From assembly GCA_902802305.1 (NCBI GenBank), contig CADCLG010000037.1:1-32840 (forward strand): 32,840 bases of DNA. The letters run 5' to 3'. The DNA is from an uncultured Spirochaetaceae bacterium. Its GTDB lineage: Bacteria > Spirochaetota > Spirochaetia > Treponematales > Treponemataceae. Position numbers and translations under genes: made by a program. The first letter of the stretch is position 1. Each line of letters opens with the position of its first letter. The notes beneath the pieces are model-generated. The model searched no databases and was not told where the DNA came from. It saw only the letters and a list, made by a program, of their open reading frames with translations. Of this stretch, positions 8,362 to 16,135 are shown in pieces.

Positions 8362-8417
8362 AGCTATGCACCGAGTGTAACAGCTTGAGTAGAAAACTGA
8401 TGTTCACCACGCCCCCA

Positions 8418-9740
8418 CTAGAAAGTTATAATCTCTTCATACACCTGAATCGCAAACTGGTCTGTCATTCCTGAAATATATTCAATGATGCATTTAGTAT
8501 AGGATTCATTGTCGTTTACGTCAAAAATCTGCGGTGTGTCATAATGAAGAACCGGCTTGCGGTCTACAAAGGCTCGTTTTTCCATTGAATAAGGCCTGTA
8601 GTTTGAGTATCGTATCAGCCAGTCTTCAAAAGTGCTTCCCAGTTTTGGATAAAGTTTTAAAACCTGGGTAACTCTGCCGGTTTTGGCATAAGCCTGAGTT
8701 TTCTGAAGGGTTCTGAATAGGGTTCTTATAATGTTTTCTGCATAAATTGCAAATTCCTTTAAGCGCCAGTGATTGTAGATATTTGCAAAACTGAATTTTT
8801 TAAGTTCAATCAAAAAATTAAAGTATTCTTTTGAAAAACAAAGTCCTTTTTCTGGAGAACTCTGTTCGCATAAATCAACTATTAAATCGTTTATAAGAAC
8901 TGTGGTATTAACTGCTTTACCGCTTCTTAAAGCATGGGCTCCTTTTTTTTCAAAGCCCAAAGTTGAACCGACAATTTCGCGCAGCTGACGGTAAGAGGCC
9001 ATATCAAGAATATGATAGGTACGGGCATCTTCAATGTCACGGCCAAGAAAAGCAATTTTATCAGCAACTTTTACAACACAACCTTCCCAGGTATAGGGCT
9101 GAACAAATCCGGGCCTTTTAATTGAATATAAATCTATAGCTTCGTTTCTTGGCTTTATTCCCTGCTGATCAATTTCTCCACAATGGCAGATAAGTCCATC
9201 TCTAACCCCATAGGTTAAATTTAATGTACGCTGAATACCATTTGGATCTGGAAGTGTTTCTATATAATCAGCAAAAAAAAGGCTGTTTCGCTCATGCCAG
9301 AATTTTTTTGGTGCATTTGCACCTTCTTTTTGTTCAAGAAGATTATTCAGACAATCTTCTCCGTGATGACCAAAGGGAGCATGGCCTATATCATGTCCAA
9401 GAGCAATAGCAGAAGTAAGCTGGTCGTTTAAGCCAAGATATTTTGCAATAGTAGTTGCAACTGAAGCAACATGACTTACATGCTCCATTCTTGTACAAAT
9501 ATGGTCATTGTGGGGAGCAAAAAAAACTTGTGTTTTGTGTTTTAATCGACGATAGGCTTCGCAGTGAAGGATTCTGGTATAATCGCGCTCAAACTCGGTG
9601 CGGATATCGTTGTTTCTTGAATAAAAATTAAGCTCACGTTTATTTGCCTGAGCCCATTTTGGATTCTCTGATATGCATTTTTCTTTTATGAAGGCATCTT
9701 TCATACATTTAGGATAACCCAATTTGTAGTAAAAATCCAT
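8418..9740 (-). CDS. dgt: dGTP triphosphohydrolase-like HD-domain protein
   Basis: 440 aa. The HD phosphohydrolase signature is complete: RMEHVSH (His87), GHDIGHAPFG (His116-Asp117) and an N-terminal YRRLKHKTQVF block typical of the dGTPase/SAMHD1-like family. These enzymes hydrolyse dNTPs, classically dGTP to deoxyguanosine and triphosphate, using a metal at the HD site, and help balance the nucleotide pool. The gene is divergent from the radical SAM gene, with only 44 bp between the two starts. No clear Shine-Dalgarno precedes ATG 9740, and CATAAA lies 6 nt upstream, so a leaderless start is possible; Met13 is an alternative. Substrate preference cannot be read from the sequence. Confidence 0.87.
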   Translation of the reverse strand: MDFYYKLGYPKCMKDAFIKEKCISENPKWAQANKRELNFYSRNNDIRTEFERDYTRILHCEAYRRLKHKTQVFFAPHNDHICTRMEHVSHVASVATTIAKYLGLNDQLTSAIALGHDIGHAPFGHHGEDCLNNLLEQKEGANAPKKFWHERNSLFFADYIETLPDPNGIQRTLNLTYGVRDGLICHCGEIDQQGIKPRNEAIDLYSIKRPGFVQPYTWEGCVVKVADKIAFLGRDIEDARTYHILDMASYRQLREIVGSTLGFEKKGAHALRSGKAVNTTVLINDLIVDLCEQSSPEKGLCFSKEYFNFLIELKKFSFANIYNHWRLKEFAIYAENIIRTLFRTLQKTQAYAKTGRVTQVLKLYPKLGSTFEDWLIRYSNYRPYSMEKRAFVDRKPVLHYDTPQIFDVNDNESYTKCIIEYISGMTDQFAIQVYEEIITF

Positions 9741-9784
9741 TCTATTTTTATGATTCTTAAATCCTTTTGTGTTATAATAATTTT
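9741..9784. promoter_or_regulatory. 44-bp divergent promoter region with probable leaderless starts
   Basis: On the plus strand a perfect TATAAT (9773-9778) ends 6 nt before ATG 9785, so transcription should begin at or next to the start codon. On the minus strand CATAAA (9752-9747) sits in the same place relative to ATG 9740, with a 4/6 -35 (ATAACA) 17 nt upstream. The gap is too short for two ordinary promoters plus leaders. Confidence 0.6.
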
Positions 9785-12115
9785 ATGAATGTTGTAATCA
9801 TCACTCCGCCTCTGGTTCAATTAAACACACCTTATCCTTCCGGTGCCTATCTCTGTGACTTTTTCAAAAAAAATGATTGCAATGCTGTTTGGTATGATTT
9901 AAACATAGAACTTTTTTATTCACTTTTCAGCAGTAAGGGTTTGAAAAAATTATTTGAGCTTACGGAAGCAAAAGCACTTGATATGGCAGAAAAAGCAGAA
10001 GAGCAGGGAGATGATTTTACTGCATTTAATTTAAGGCGTTATCTTTCCTTAAAAGACAGCTGGGTAGAGTGGAGTGATTTTATTATTTCTTCCTTGTGTG
10101 ATGGTCAAAAAAAGCAGAGTGACCGGGAAAAAGCACATCAATTTTTATTTTCTCCTTTTGCCCCTCGCGGAAACAGAATGCAGGCTTATCTTTCATCTCT
10201 AGAAACTGAGCCGACTGTAGATAATGTGCGTTTTTTAGCTTCCTATGCGCTTGAAGATTTGGCAGATTATATTACTGCTGTTTTTGATTCTGAGTTTTCT
10301 CTTATAAGATATGCAGAAGCCTTGACCGTAGATGAATCGTCTTTTTCTGCAATTGAAAAAAGAATTGCTTCACCGGTGATGGAAGTTTTTTTTAAGCCTG
10401 TTCTGGAGCGTTTTTTATCCTGCATAAATATAGAGCAGGCAGATAGGTCAGATGAAAAAACAATGGTTTGTATTTCTCTTCCTTTTGCCGGGACTTTTGT
10501 GCCTGCTTTGTATATTGCAAAGTTTTTAAAAGAAAGACTTGGAGATAAAATCTTTATTGTTATTGGCGGCGGTTTTGTAAATACAGAATTACGGGAAGCA
10601 AATGATAAAGCTCTTGCAAAATATGTAGATGCAATTTCTTATGACAGGGGCTATGGTTCTTATCATGATTTGCTGCTGAATGGAAAAAAACTTTTGAAAT
10701 CTGATTATGTCCGGGCAGAGAATATTCAGGCGGAAATAAAGCCTTTATATAAAATGCGGCTTTTTGTAAAGGAAGCTTCTGATTCTTCTGCTGGAGAAAT
10801 AAAATGCATCGAGCCCTTGTGGAAAGCTCCCCAAATGGAAGCTTTTGAAGATGAAATGACGGTGTCAATTGTTCCTGATTTTTCTGATATTGATTTTTCA
10901 AAATATCCCCGGGTATGTGATGATGAAAATCCTATGCACCGGCTTTGGAGCGACGGTTCCTGGATAAAAGCATATCTTGCTCACGGCTGTTACTGGCAAA
11001 AATGTGCCTTTTGTGATACAAAGCTGGATTATGTTTGTTCCTACAAGCCTGTTGATGCTTTGAAGCTTTTTAATAGCCTTAAAAAAACAGCAGAAGAAAA
11101 GGGAATTTACGGCATTCATTTTGTTGATGAAGCCCTTCCTGTAAATGCCCTGAAGCTCTTTGCTCTTGCAAATGCAAGGAATGGAAACAAACTTTATTAC
11201 TGGGGAAACATCCGTTTTGAAAAAGCCTTTACAAAAGATACGGCTGCCTTTTTGAGTTATTGCGGGCTTGGCGGAGTAAGTGCGGGTCTTGAAGTTGCAA
11301 ATGGAGAAGGGTTAAAGCAGATAAATAAAGGAACTGATATTGATTCAATCGTAAGTGCCTGTGCCGCCTTCAAGGAAGCAGGGGTATTAGTTCATGCTTA
11401 TATGATTTATGGTTTCTGGTATGATACTCCCCAGACAATCATTGATTCTATGGAAACCTTGCGGCAATTTTTTGCTGAAGGATTATTGGATTCCGCCTTC
11501 TGGCACAAGTTTGTTCTTACCAAAAACTCGACGGCTTATGAATTGTTAAAATCAAGGGCAAGGCAGAAAAAGGAAAAATCAATTTTTGCAAAAAATACCC
11601 TTCATTTTGATGGAGAAGAAAAATATCAGAAATACGGGCTTCCTTTGGAAAATGCCTTAAATGCCTGGATGCATGGTCAAAAACTGAATATGAAGGTTCA
11701 AAAGTGGTTTGATTTTCCTGTTCCTGCTCCAAATGTTGACAGTCATTATATAGAAAAAGCAATTGAAAGATATGAAAAAAAGAATGAAGCTAATTGCTTT
11801 GATTTGAAAAAGCATCTTAATCAGCTTTTCTGGCTTGGTTCATATCCTGTAAGTTATACAAAATCAGGGGAAAAGAAAAAAAGTGTAAAAAAATTAAGAT
11901 GGATTTATTTACAGGAAGAAGAAGAGCTTATTCTTGAAAATAATTCATCGGGATTATCTGGTATTAGTGGGGTATTGTGGAAATTACGTCCCGCTGCCTC
12001 ATTGGAAGAGCGGAATACAGCACTGGGACAGATTGAAAAATCGCAGGTCTTACAAAAAATTGTGCAAGACCTGCATTATAAGGGAATTGTTTTTATTCAA
12101 CATCAACAGTTGTAA
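9785..12115 (+). CDS. B12-binding-type radical SAM protein (COG1032-like)
   Basis: 776 aa from ATG 9785; the frame opens at TTG 9767, but that would place the promoter -10 inside the gene. The N-terminus (MNVVIITPPLVQLNTPYPSG) and IFIVIGGGFVNTEL near residue 260 look like the cobalamin-binding-type Rossmann domain common in this superfamily. The radical SAM core has the [4Fe-4S] cysteines Cys402, Cys407 and Cys410 in GCYWQKCAFC, spaced C-x4-C-x2-C instead of the classic C-x3-C-x2-C. HFVDEALP and the glycine-rich GVSAGLE follow, then ~180 extra residues. The substrate is unknown; methyl transfer or another radical modification is typical of the family. No precursor peptide gene was seen nearby. 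It runs convergently into murA, and the last 23 nt overlap the murA 3' end. Confidence 0.8.
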   Translation: MNVVIITPPLVQLNTPYPSGAYLCDFFKKNDCNAVWYDLNIELFYSLFSSKGLKKLFELTEAKALDMAEKAEEQGDDFTAFNLRRYLSLKDSWVEWSDFIISSLCDGQKKQSDREKAHQFLFSPFAPRGNRMQAYLSSLETEPTVDNVRFLASYALEDLADYITAVFDSEFSLIRYAEALTVDESSFSAIEKRIASPVMEVFFKPVLERFLSCINIEQADRSDEKTMVCISLPFAGTFVPALYIAKFLKERLGDKIFIVIGGGFVNTELREANDKALAKYVDAISYDRGYGSYHDLLLNGKKLLKSDYVRAENIQAEIKPLYKMRLFVKEASDSSAGEIKCIEPLWKAPQMEAFEDEMTVSIVPDFSDIDFSKYPRVCDDENPMHRLWSDGSWIKAYLAHGCYWQKCAFCDTKLDYVCSYKPVDALKLFNSLKKTAEEKGIYGIHFVDEALPVNALKLFALANARNGNKLYYWGNIRFEKAFTKDTAAFLSYCGLGGVSAGLEVANGEGLKQINKGTDIDSIVSACAAFKEAGVLVHAYMIYGFWYDTPQTIIDSMETLRQFFAEGLLDSAFWHKFVLTKNSTAYELLKSRARQKKEKSIFAKNTLHFDGEEKYQKYGLPLENALNAWMHGQKLNMKVQKWFDFPVPAPNVDSHYIEKAIERYEKKNEANCFDLKKHLNQLFWLGSYPVSYTKSGEKKKSVKKLRWIYLQEEEELILENNSSGLSGISGVLWKLRPAASLEERNTALGQIEKSQVLQKIVQDLHYKGIVFIQHQQL

Positions 12116-13353
12116 TGTGGGCTCCAAGTTTTTGAAGTCGTCCTACTAAATCTTCGTAGCCGCGTTCAATCTGGTAAACGTTACTGATTCGGCTTTCTCC
12201 GTGGGCGCACATAGCGGCAATTACCATAGCCATACCGGCACGGATCGTGAAGCATGCTAGGTCCGCATACAACGGCACGGTGAGGGTCGCAGAGTGTAAT
12301 TTTTGCGCCCATAGAAATCAGCTTGTCTACAAAGAACATTCGGCTTTCGAACATTTTTTCAAAAATAAGTACGGTTCCTTCAACCTGAGTAGAAACTACA
12401 GTCATAATACTTGTTAAGTCGGCAGGGAAGCCAGGCCAAGGCATGTCATCAATTTTTGGAATGCTTGCTCCTATATCAGCTTTAACCTTCATTCCCTGAG
12501 TATTTGGAACTGTCAGCTCATCCCCTTCTATGCTCCAGGTAATTCCAATCTTTGCAAAGGTATTTTTGAGAGGGCGCATTTCTTCGGCACGAATGCCTTT
12601 GATTGTGATTTTTCCTTTTGTAGCGGCTGCCATTCCAATGTAAGAACCGATTTCAATATAATCTGGCCCGATTGTATATTCACAGCCGTGAAGTTTTTTT
12701 ACGCCTTCGATATAAAGAATATTACTGCCGATTCCTGTAATTTTTGCCCCCATAAGATTGAGCATATTGCACAAATCCTGAATATGAGGTTCACTGGCGG
12801 CATTTTTAATTATTGTTTTTCCTTCTGAAAGGCTGGCGGCCATTACTGCATTTTCGGTTGCAGTTACAGAAGCTTCATCAAGGAATATATCTGCACCTAC
12901 GAGTTTGTTTGCAGAAAAAGAGAAGTGTCCGTTTACTGCAATGTTTGCGCCCAGTTGTTCCAGGGCCAGAAAGTGGGTATCTACACGGCGGCGGCCAATA
13001 ACGTCTCCTCCTGGAGGCATCATTTCGCACTTGCCTGTTCTGGCTAAAAGTGGGCCGGCAAATACAATGGAACCGCGGACTTTTTTTGTAAGCTCTTTTG
13101 GAAGTTCGCTGCTTTTTATTTCAGCATTGGTTATTTCCCAATTATTTTTGCTGAGTTTTTTTACTTTTGCACCCAGAGATTCCAGAATCTGAATCATTAC
13201 ATTTGTATCCTGGATTTCCGGTATATTTTTTAAAATTACAGGTTCTGATGTTAATAAGGTTGCTGCAAGACATGGAAGTGCTGCATTTTTGTTTCCGCTT
13301 GCCGTAATTGTTCCCGAGATAGGATATCCACCCTCAATTACATACTCATGCAT
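12093..13353 (-). pseudogene. murA: murA (UDP-GlcNAc enolpyruvyl transferase) disrupted by a frameshift/deletion
   Basis: MurA catalyses the first committed step of peptidoglycan synthesis. From ATG 13353 (ribosome binding site GGAG) the frame gives a good MurA to GPSMLH, then reads into non-homologous residues and stops at 12181. The true C-terminus (IRAGMAMVIAAMCAHGESR, NVYQIERGYEDL) continues in another frame from about 12250 to 12093. Compared with the E. coli pattern, 8 codons between the ML(S/H) and (L/I)RA blocks are represented by a single base, so 23 nt are missing. Restoring them gives 427 aa, a normal MurA length. Either the gene is broken or the assembly is wrong here. The active-site Cys (E. 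coli Cys115) is Asp117 in PGGDVIGRRRVD, as in fosfomycin-resistant MurAs of Borrelia, Chlamydia and mycobacteria. It lies 37 nt downstream of pepT. Confidence 0.82.
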
Positions 13354-13390
13354 AATTTGCTCCAGAGAAAAATATTTATCTTAATATAAT

Positions 13391-14602
13391 TTATATAGAA
13401 AGATTGATTATAATGTCGGCAGCTTTTGACATTTGGTTTAGAGATAACCATTCATTGCGGGAATGAAAATCGTGGGCACCGTTAAAAATATTTGGGGTTG
13501 GAATACCCATTTCTGTAAGACGGGAGCCGTCTGTTCCTCCGCGGATTGGCTTTCTTACAATTGGAACGCCAGCGTCAGTGTAAGCCTTTTCAACCTTTTT
13601 TATAAGCTCCGGATTTTTGTCCATTTCTTCTTTCATGTTGATGTACTGTTTTTTGAAGGTAACTTCTGCTTTTCCTCCAAAAATTACTTCCTGGGTATGG
13701 GCAAGCTGTCTTATGAGCTCTTTTTCTTCTTCAATTTCCTCATTTGTAAAAGCGCGGAGAAGCAATTCAACTTTTGCAGATTCAATTGAACCTTCTATAC
13801 TCATTGCAGCAATAAAGCCCTGGTAGCCGTCTGTTGTTTCCGGGGCTTTATGGCGGGGGAGATTTGCAAGAAAATTAGAAGCCATTACTGCGGCATTTAC
13901 CATTTTGTTTGCTCGGGCATCACCTGTGTGAGTTGATTTTCCTGTAAAGGCAACTTCTGCGGCCCAGGCATTAAAGCATTCACTTTCTAATTCGCCAAGA
14001 TCGCTGCCATCGATTGTAAAGGCACATTTTGATTTTATAAGATTGAGAGGAACTCTATCCATACCGTGACCGGTTTCTTCATCTGGGGAAAACATAACTT
14101 CAACAGGGCCATGTTTAATTTGAGGATTATGAACAAGAAAATCAAGGGCTCCCATAATTGCGGCAATTCCAGCCTTGTCATCGGCACCTAAAAGTGTATT
14201 TCCGTCTGTGGTAACAATTGTATCTGAAGAATCTCCAGTGTAATCCTGAGGATTTTTTGCAATCTGAGGTTTTACATTTTTACCGGTAACTTCATCAACA
14301 GTATCTAAGTGAGCCATAAAAAGGACTGGCTCTTTTTTTGTATTATCTGTATTGTCAGGCAGGTTTGCAGGTAAAAATCCGTAAACATAACAGTCTTTTG
14401 TCAGTTGAACATTTTCAAGTCCAAGTTCTTCCAATTCTGCCTTCATGATTCTTGCAAAATCAAACTGTTGTGGGGTAGAAGGAAATACTCCCTTATCAGC
14501 TGCCTGGCTGTCACTTTCTGACCAGATTTGTACATATTTTACAAATCTTTCCAATAATTTATTTTTTTCTTCATTATTTGTGCTTATGTAATTCATGCTC
14601 AT
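13391..14602 (-). CDS. pepT: Peptidase T (tripeptide aminopeptidase)
   Basis: 403 aa, the usual size for this M20-family cytoplasmic metallopeptidase, which removes the N-terminal residue from tripeptides. The two-zinc site is visible: MAHLDTVD (His98, catalytic Asp100), LLGADDKAG (bridging Asp), SPDEETGHG (catalytic/base Glu pair), DGSDLGELE and a C-terminal NGAHDFHSR. RGGTDGSRL is also characteristic. Two starts are possible, ATG 14602 and ATG 14596. Neither has a Shine-Dalgarno, and TATATT lies exactly 6 nt before 14596, so a leaderless message starting at Met3 is plausible. murA follows after 37 nt, so the two genes probably share a transcript. A peptide-scavenging role fits a fermentative gut organism. 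Confidence 0.92.
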   Translation of the reverse strand: MSMNYISTNNEEKNKLLERFVKYVQIWSESDSQAADKGVFPSTPQQFDFARIMKAELEELGLENVQLTKDCYVYGFLPANLPDNTDNTKKEPVLFMAHLDTVDEVTGKNVKPQIAKNPQDYTGDSSDTIVTTDGNTLLGADDKAGIAAIMGALDFLVHNPQIKHGPVEVMFSPDEETGHGMDRVPLNLIKSKCAFTIDGSDLGELESECFNAWAAEVAFTGKSTHTGDARANKMVNAAVMASNFLANLPRHKAPETTDGYQGFIAAMSIEGSIESAKVELLLRAFTNEEIEEEKELIRQLAHTQEVIFGGKAEVTFKKQYINMKEEMDKNPELIKKVEKAYTDAGVPIVRKPIRGGTDGSRLTEMGIPTPNIFNGAHDFHSRNEWLSLNQMSKAADIIINLSI

Positions 14603-14636
14603 AATATAATGTTTTTTTTACGTGTTTTCTATATTG

Positions 14637-14656
14637 TTGCTTAATTTTGCTTAATT
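14637..14656. repeat. Tandem 10-bp repeat in the divergent pepT promoter gap
   Basis: TTGCTTAATT occurs twice in perfect tandem (14637-14646, 14647-14656), and the related GCTTAAAATT follows at 14661-14670. One-helical-turn spacing between the unknown gene (+) and pepT (-) could mean an operator, but this is inference. Confidence 0.45.
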
Positions 14657-14683
14657 CTACGCTTAAAATTTTTACTATATAAA

Positions 14684-16135
14684 ATGAACTTTTGGGTCGA
14701 TAATATAGATATGGAAAAAAACACAAATTTTTCAGAAAAATTAGAAGCAGCTCTCTCAAAAAAACGTCAGTGGTTTGATAATGATGTTTTACCTGCAACG
14801 TTGGATGCTTATCGTCTGCTTTATGTTTGTGTAAAGACAATAAATGATAACCTGGTAAAAAAATCAATCATTGTACCAGATCCATACAAACTGGACCGAC
14901 GAATATCCGAAATAGTGATTCCTCCAAACGATATTTTTTCAGATCAGGATATTCCAGAAGTAATTGGAGAGCGTCTGTCTACTTATGAAGTAATGGTTGA
15001 TTTTGTATGCACTTATTATAATTTCAATACAGAAAATCTGACTGTTTCAAAAATCAAAACCTTGATGGATTTGAATAAAACATTTCTTTGGGAAGATTTG
15101 AATACCAACAGTGCCCATTCAAATACAAGAGGTCTGGCAACTGCAATTAATGATGCAAAACTCAATGCTCCAAATCTTACTGTAAGTATGTTTAATGACA
15201 GCATGGAAAAATGTTCAACTTCGATAAAAACAATTCAAAAAAATCTTTCTGCTCTTGCAGCTTTTCAGCGAGAAAACTATAAGGGAGCAATAAGACGGGA
15301 AGTTATCAATCATCCGGAATTCAAAAAAGAAAATCTTTATTCTTCTCTGGAAAATGAAGTTGCAGAAATAAAACGTCTTTTTCCAAAGGTTATGGGCAAG
15401 AAACCTTTTTATTCTGATTTGGTTAGCGAAATTGCAAATGAAGATCAGGCTGCGGATAAAGAGACCTTGAGGGAAAAAGTCCTTGCTTCCCTTGAAATTA
15501 AGGATGGTGGGGCTAAAAAAGCTGTTAAGACAATTAATTCTAAAGATTTGCTTATGAATGCGGTTGCAACTTTAGGTCCAATTTCTCCAATTTTAGCCCA
15601 GATGTACTTAAAACTCGAAGAAGATTTTGATTTGCTTTTTTATGTAAAGAAAACTTTTTTCAGAAAACTGATGGCGGCACTTAAAAAGGCTCTTAATATT
15701 CCAGAAAAAGAGCGGGTTTGTACAATTCCTGTTACTGACCAGAAAACCGGTAGTAAATCAATGCAAAAAATTAAAGTTAATGAAATTATGGAAGAAGTGG
15801 ACAGCAAGAAGCGTGTTTATGCTGGAATTGCTGTTCATGGTCCAGAATATGAAAAAATCGCTTCTGCTTCGGAAAGCGCAATCATAAATTTCATAAACAA
15901 GCAGATTAGCGAAAATCAAACTTTATTTACCAACATAAATGCTCTGGATGATTATTTTAAGTCTAATGTTGAGATTCTTTTGCGTCCAAAGGTAAAGGGC
16001 TTGAAAATTGATTTGTCTTCCTATAGAAATGCAATTATAAATGTAAATAAAAAGCGCGGAGAGTATGTTTCTTTGCGTGAAGAATCTGAACAGATGCGAA
16101 AATTAGGAATTTCTAGTAATGTTAAACAAATTTAA
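14684..16135 (+). CDS. Conserved-looking helical cytoplasmic protein of unknown function
   Basis: 483 aa, not recognised. There is no signal peptide or membrane helix. The sequence is mostly predicted helical, with long charged helices (ENEVAEIKRLFP, DYFKSNVEILLRPKVKG) and a short hydrophobic stretch LLMNAVATLGPISPILAQMY near residue 300. No catalytic motif was seen. Two starts are possible: ATG 14684 and ATG 14711 (MEKNTNFSEKLEAALSKK), the latter with GATAAT 6 nt upstream; neither has a ribosome binding site. The 3' end overlaps the solute-binding protein start by 17 nt, which implies translational coupling and a joint role. It may be a spirochaete-specific protein, but that could not be tested here. 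Codon use matches the neighbours. Confidence 0.72.
   Translation: MNFWVDNIDMEKNTNFSEKLEAALSKKRQWFDNDVLPATLDAYRLLYVCVKTINDNLVKKSIIVPDPYKLDRRISEIVIPPNDIFSDQDIPEVIGERLSTYEVMVDFVCTYYNFNTENLTVSKIKTLMDLNKTFLWEDLNTNSAHSNTRGLATAINDAKLNAPNLTVSMFNDSMEKCSTSIKTIQKNLSALAAFQRENYKGAIRREVINHPEFKKENLYSSLENEVAEIKRLFPKVMGKKPFYSDLVSEIANEDQAADKETLREKVLASLEIKDGGAKKAVKTINSKDLLMNAVATLGPISPILAQMYLKLEEDFDLLFYVKKTFFRKLMAALKKALNIPEKERVCTIPVTDQKTGSKSMQKIKVNEIMEEVDSKKRVYAGIAVHGPEYEKIASASESAIINFINKQISENQTLFTNINALDDYFKSNVEILLRPKVKGLKIDLSSYRNAIINVNKKRGEYVSLREESEQMRKLGISSNVKQI

Noticed and set aside
8287..8417. Possible integron attC site, since some treponemes carry integrons
   Set aside because: No recognisable attC core sites at the ends and no integrase or gene cassettes nearby.
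9767..9784. TTG start for the radical SAM protein
   Set aside because: The perfect TATAAT lies within these codons; homologous proteins begin near MNVVIITPP.
12093..12278. Separate 61-aa minus-strand gene
   Set aside because: Its sequence is the missing C-terminus of MurA in a shifted frame, so it was merged into the disrupted murA.
14574..14867. 97-aa minus-strand frame overlapping pepT start and the unknown gene
   Set aside because: Composition and overlap on both sides mark it as a shadow frame.
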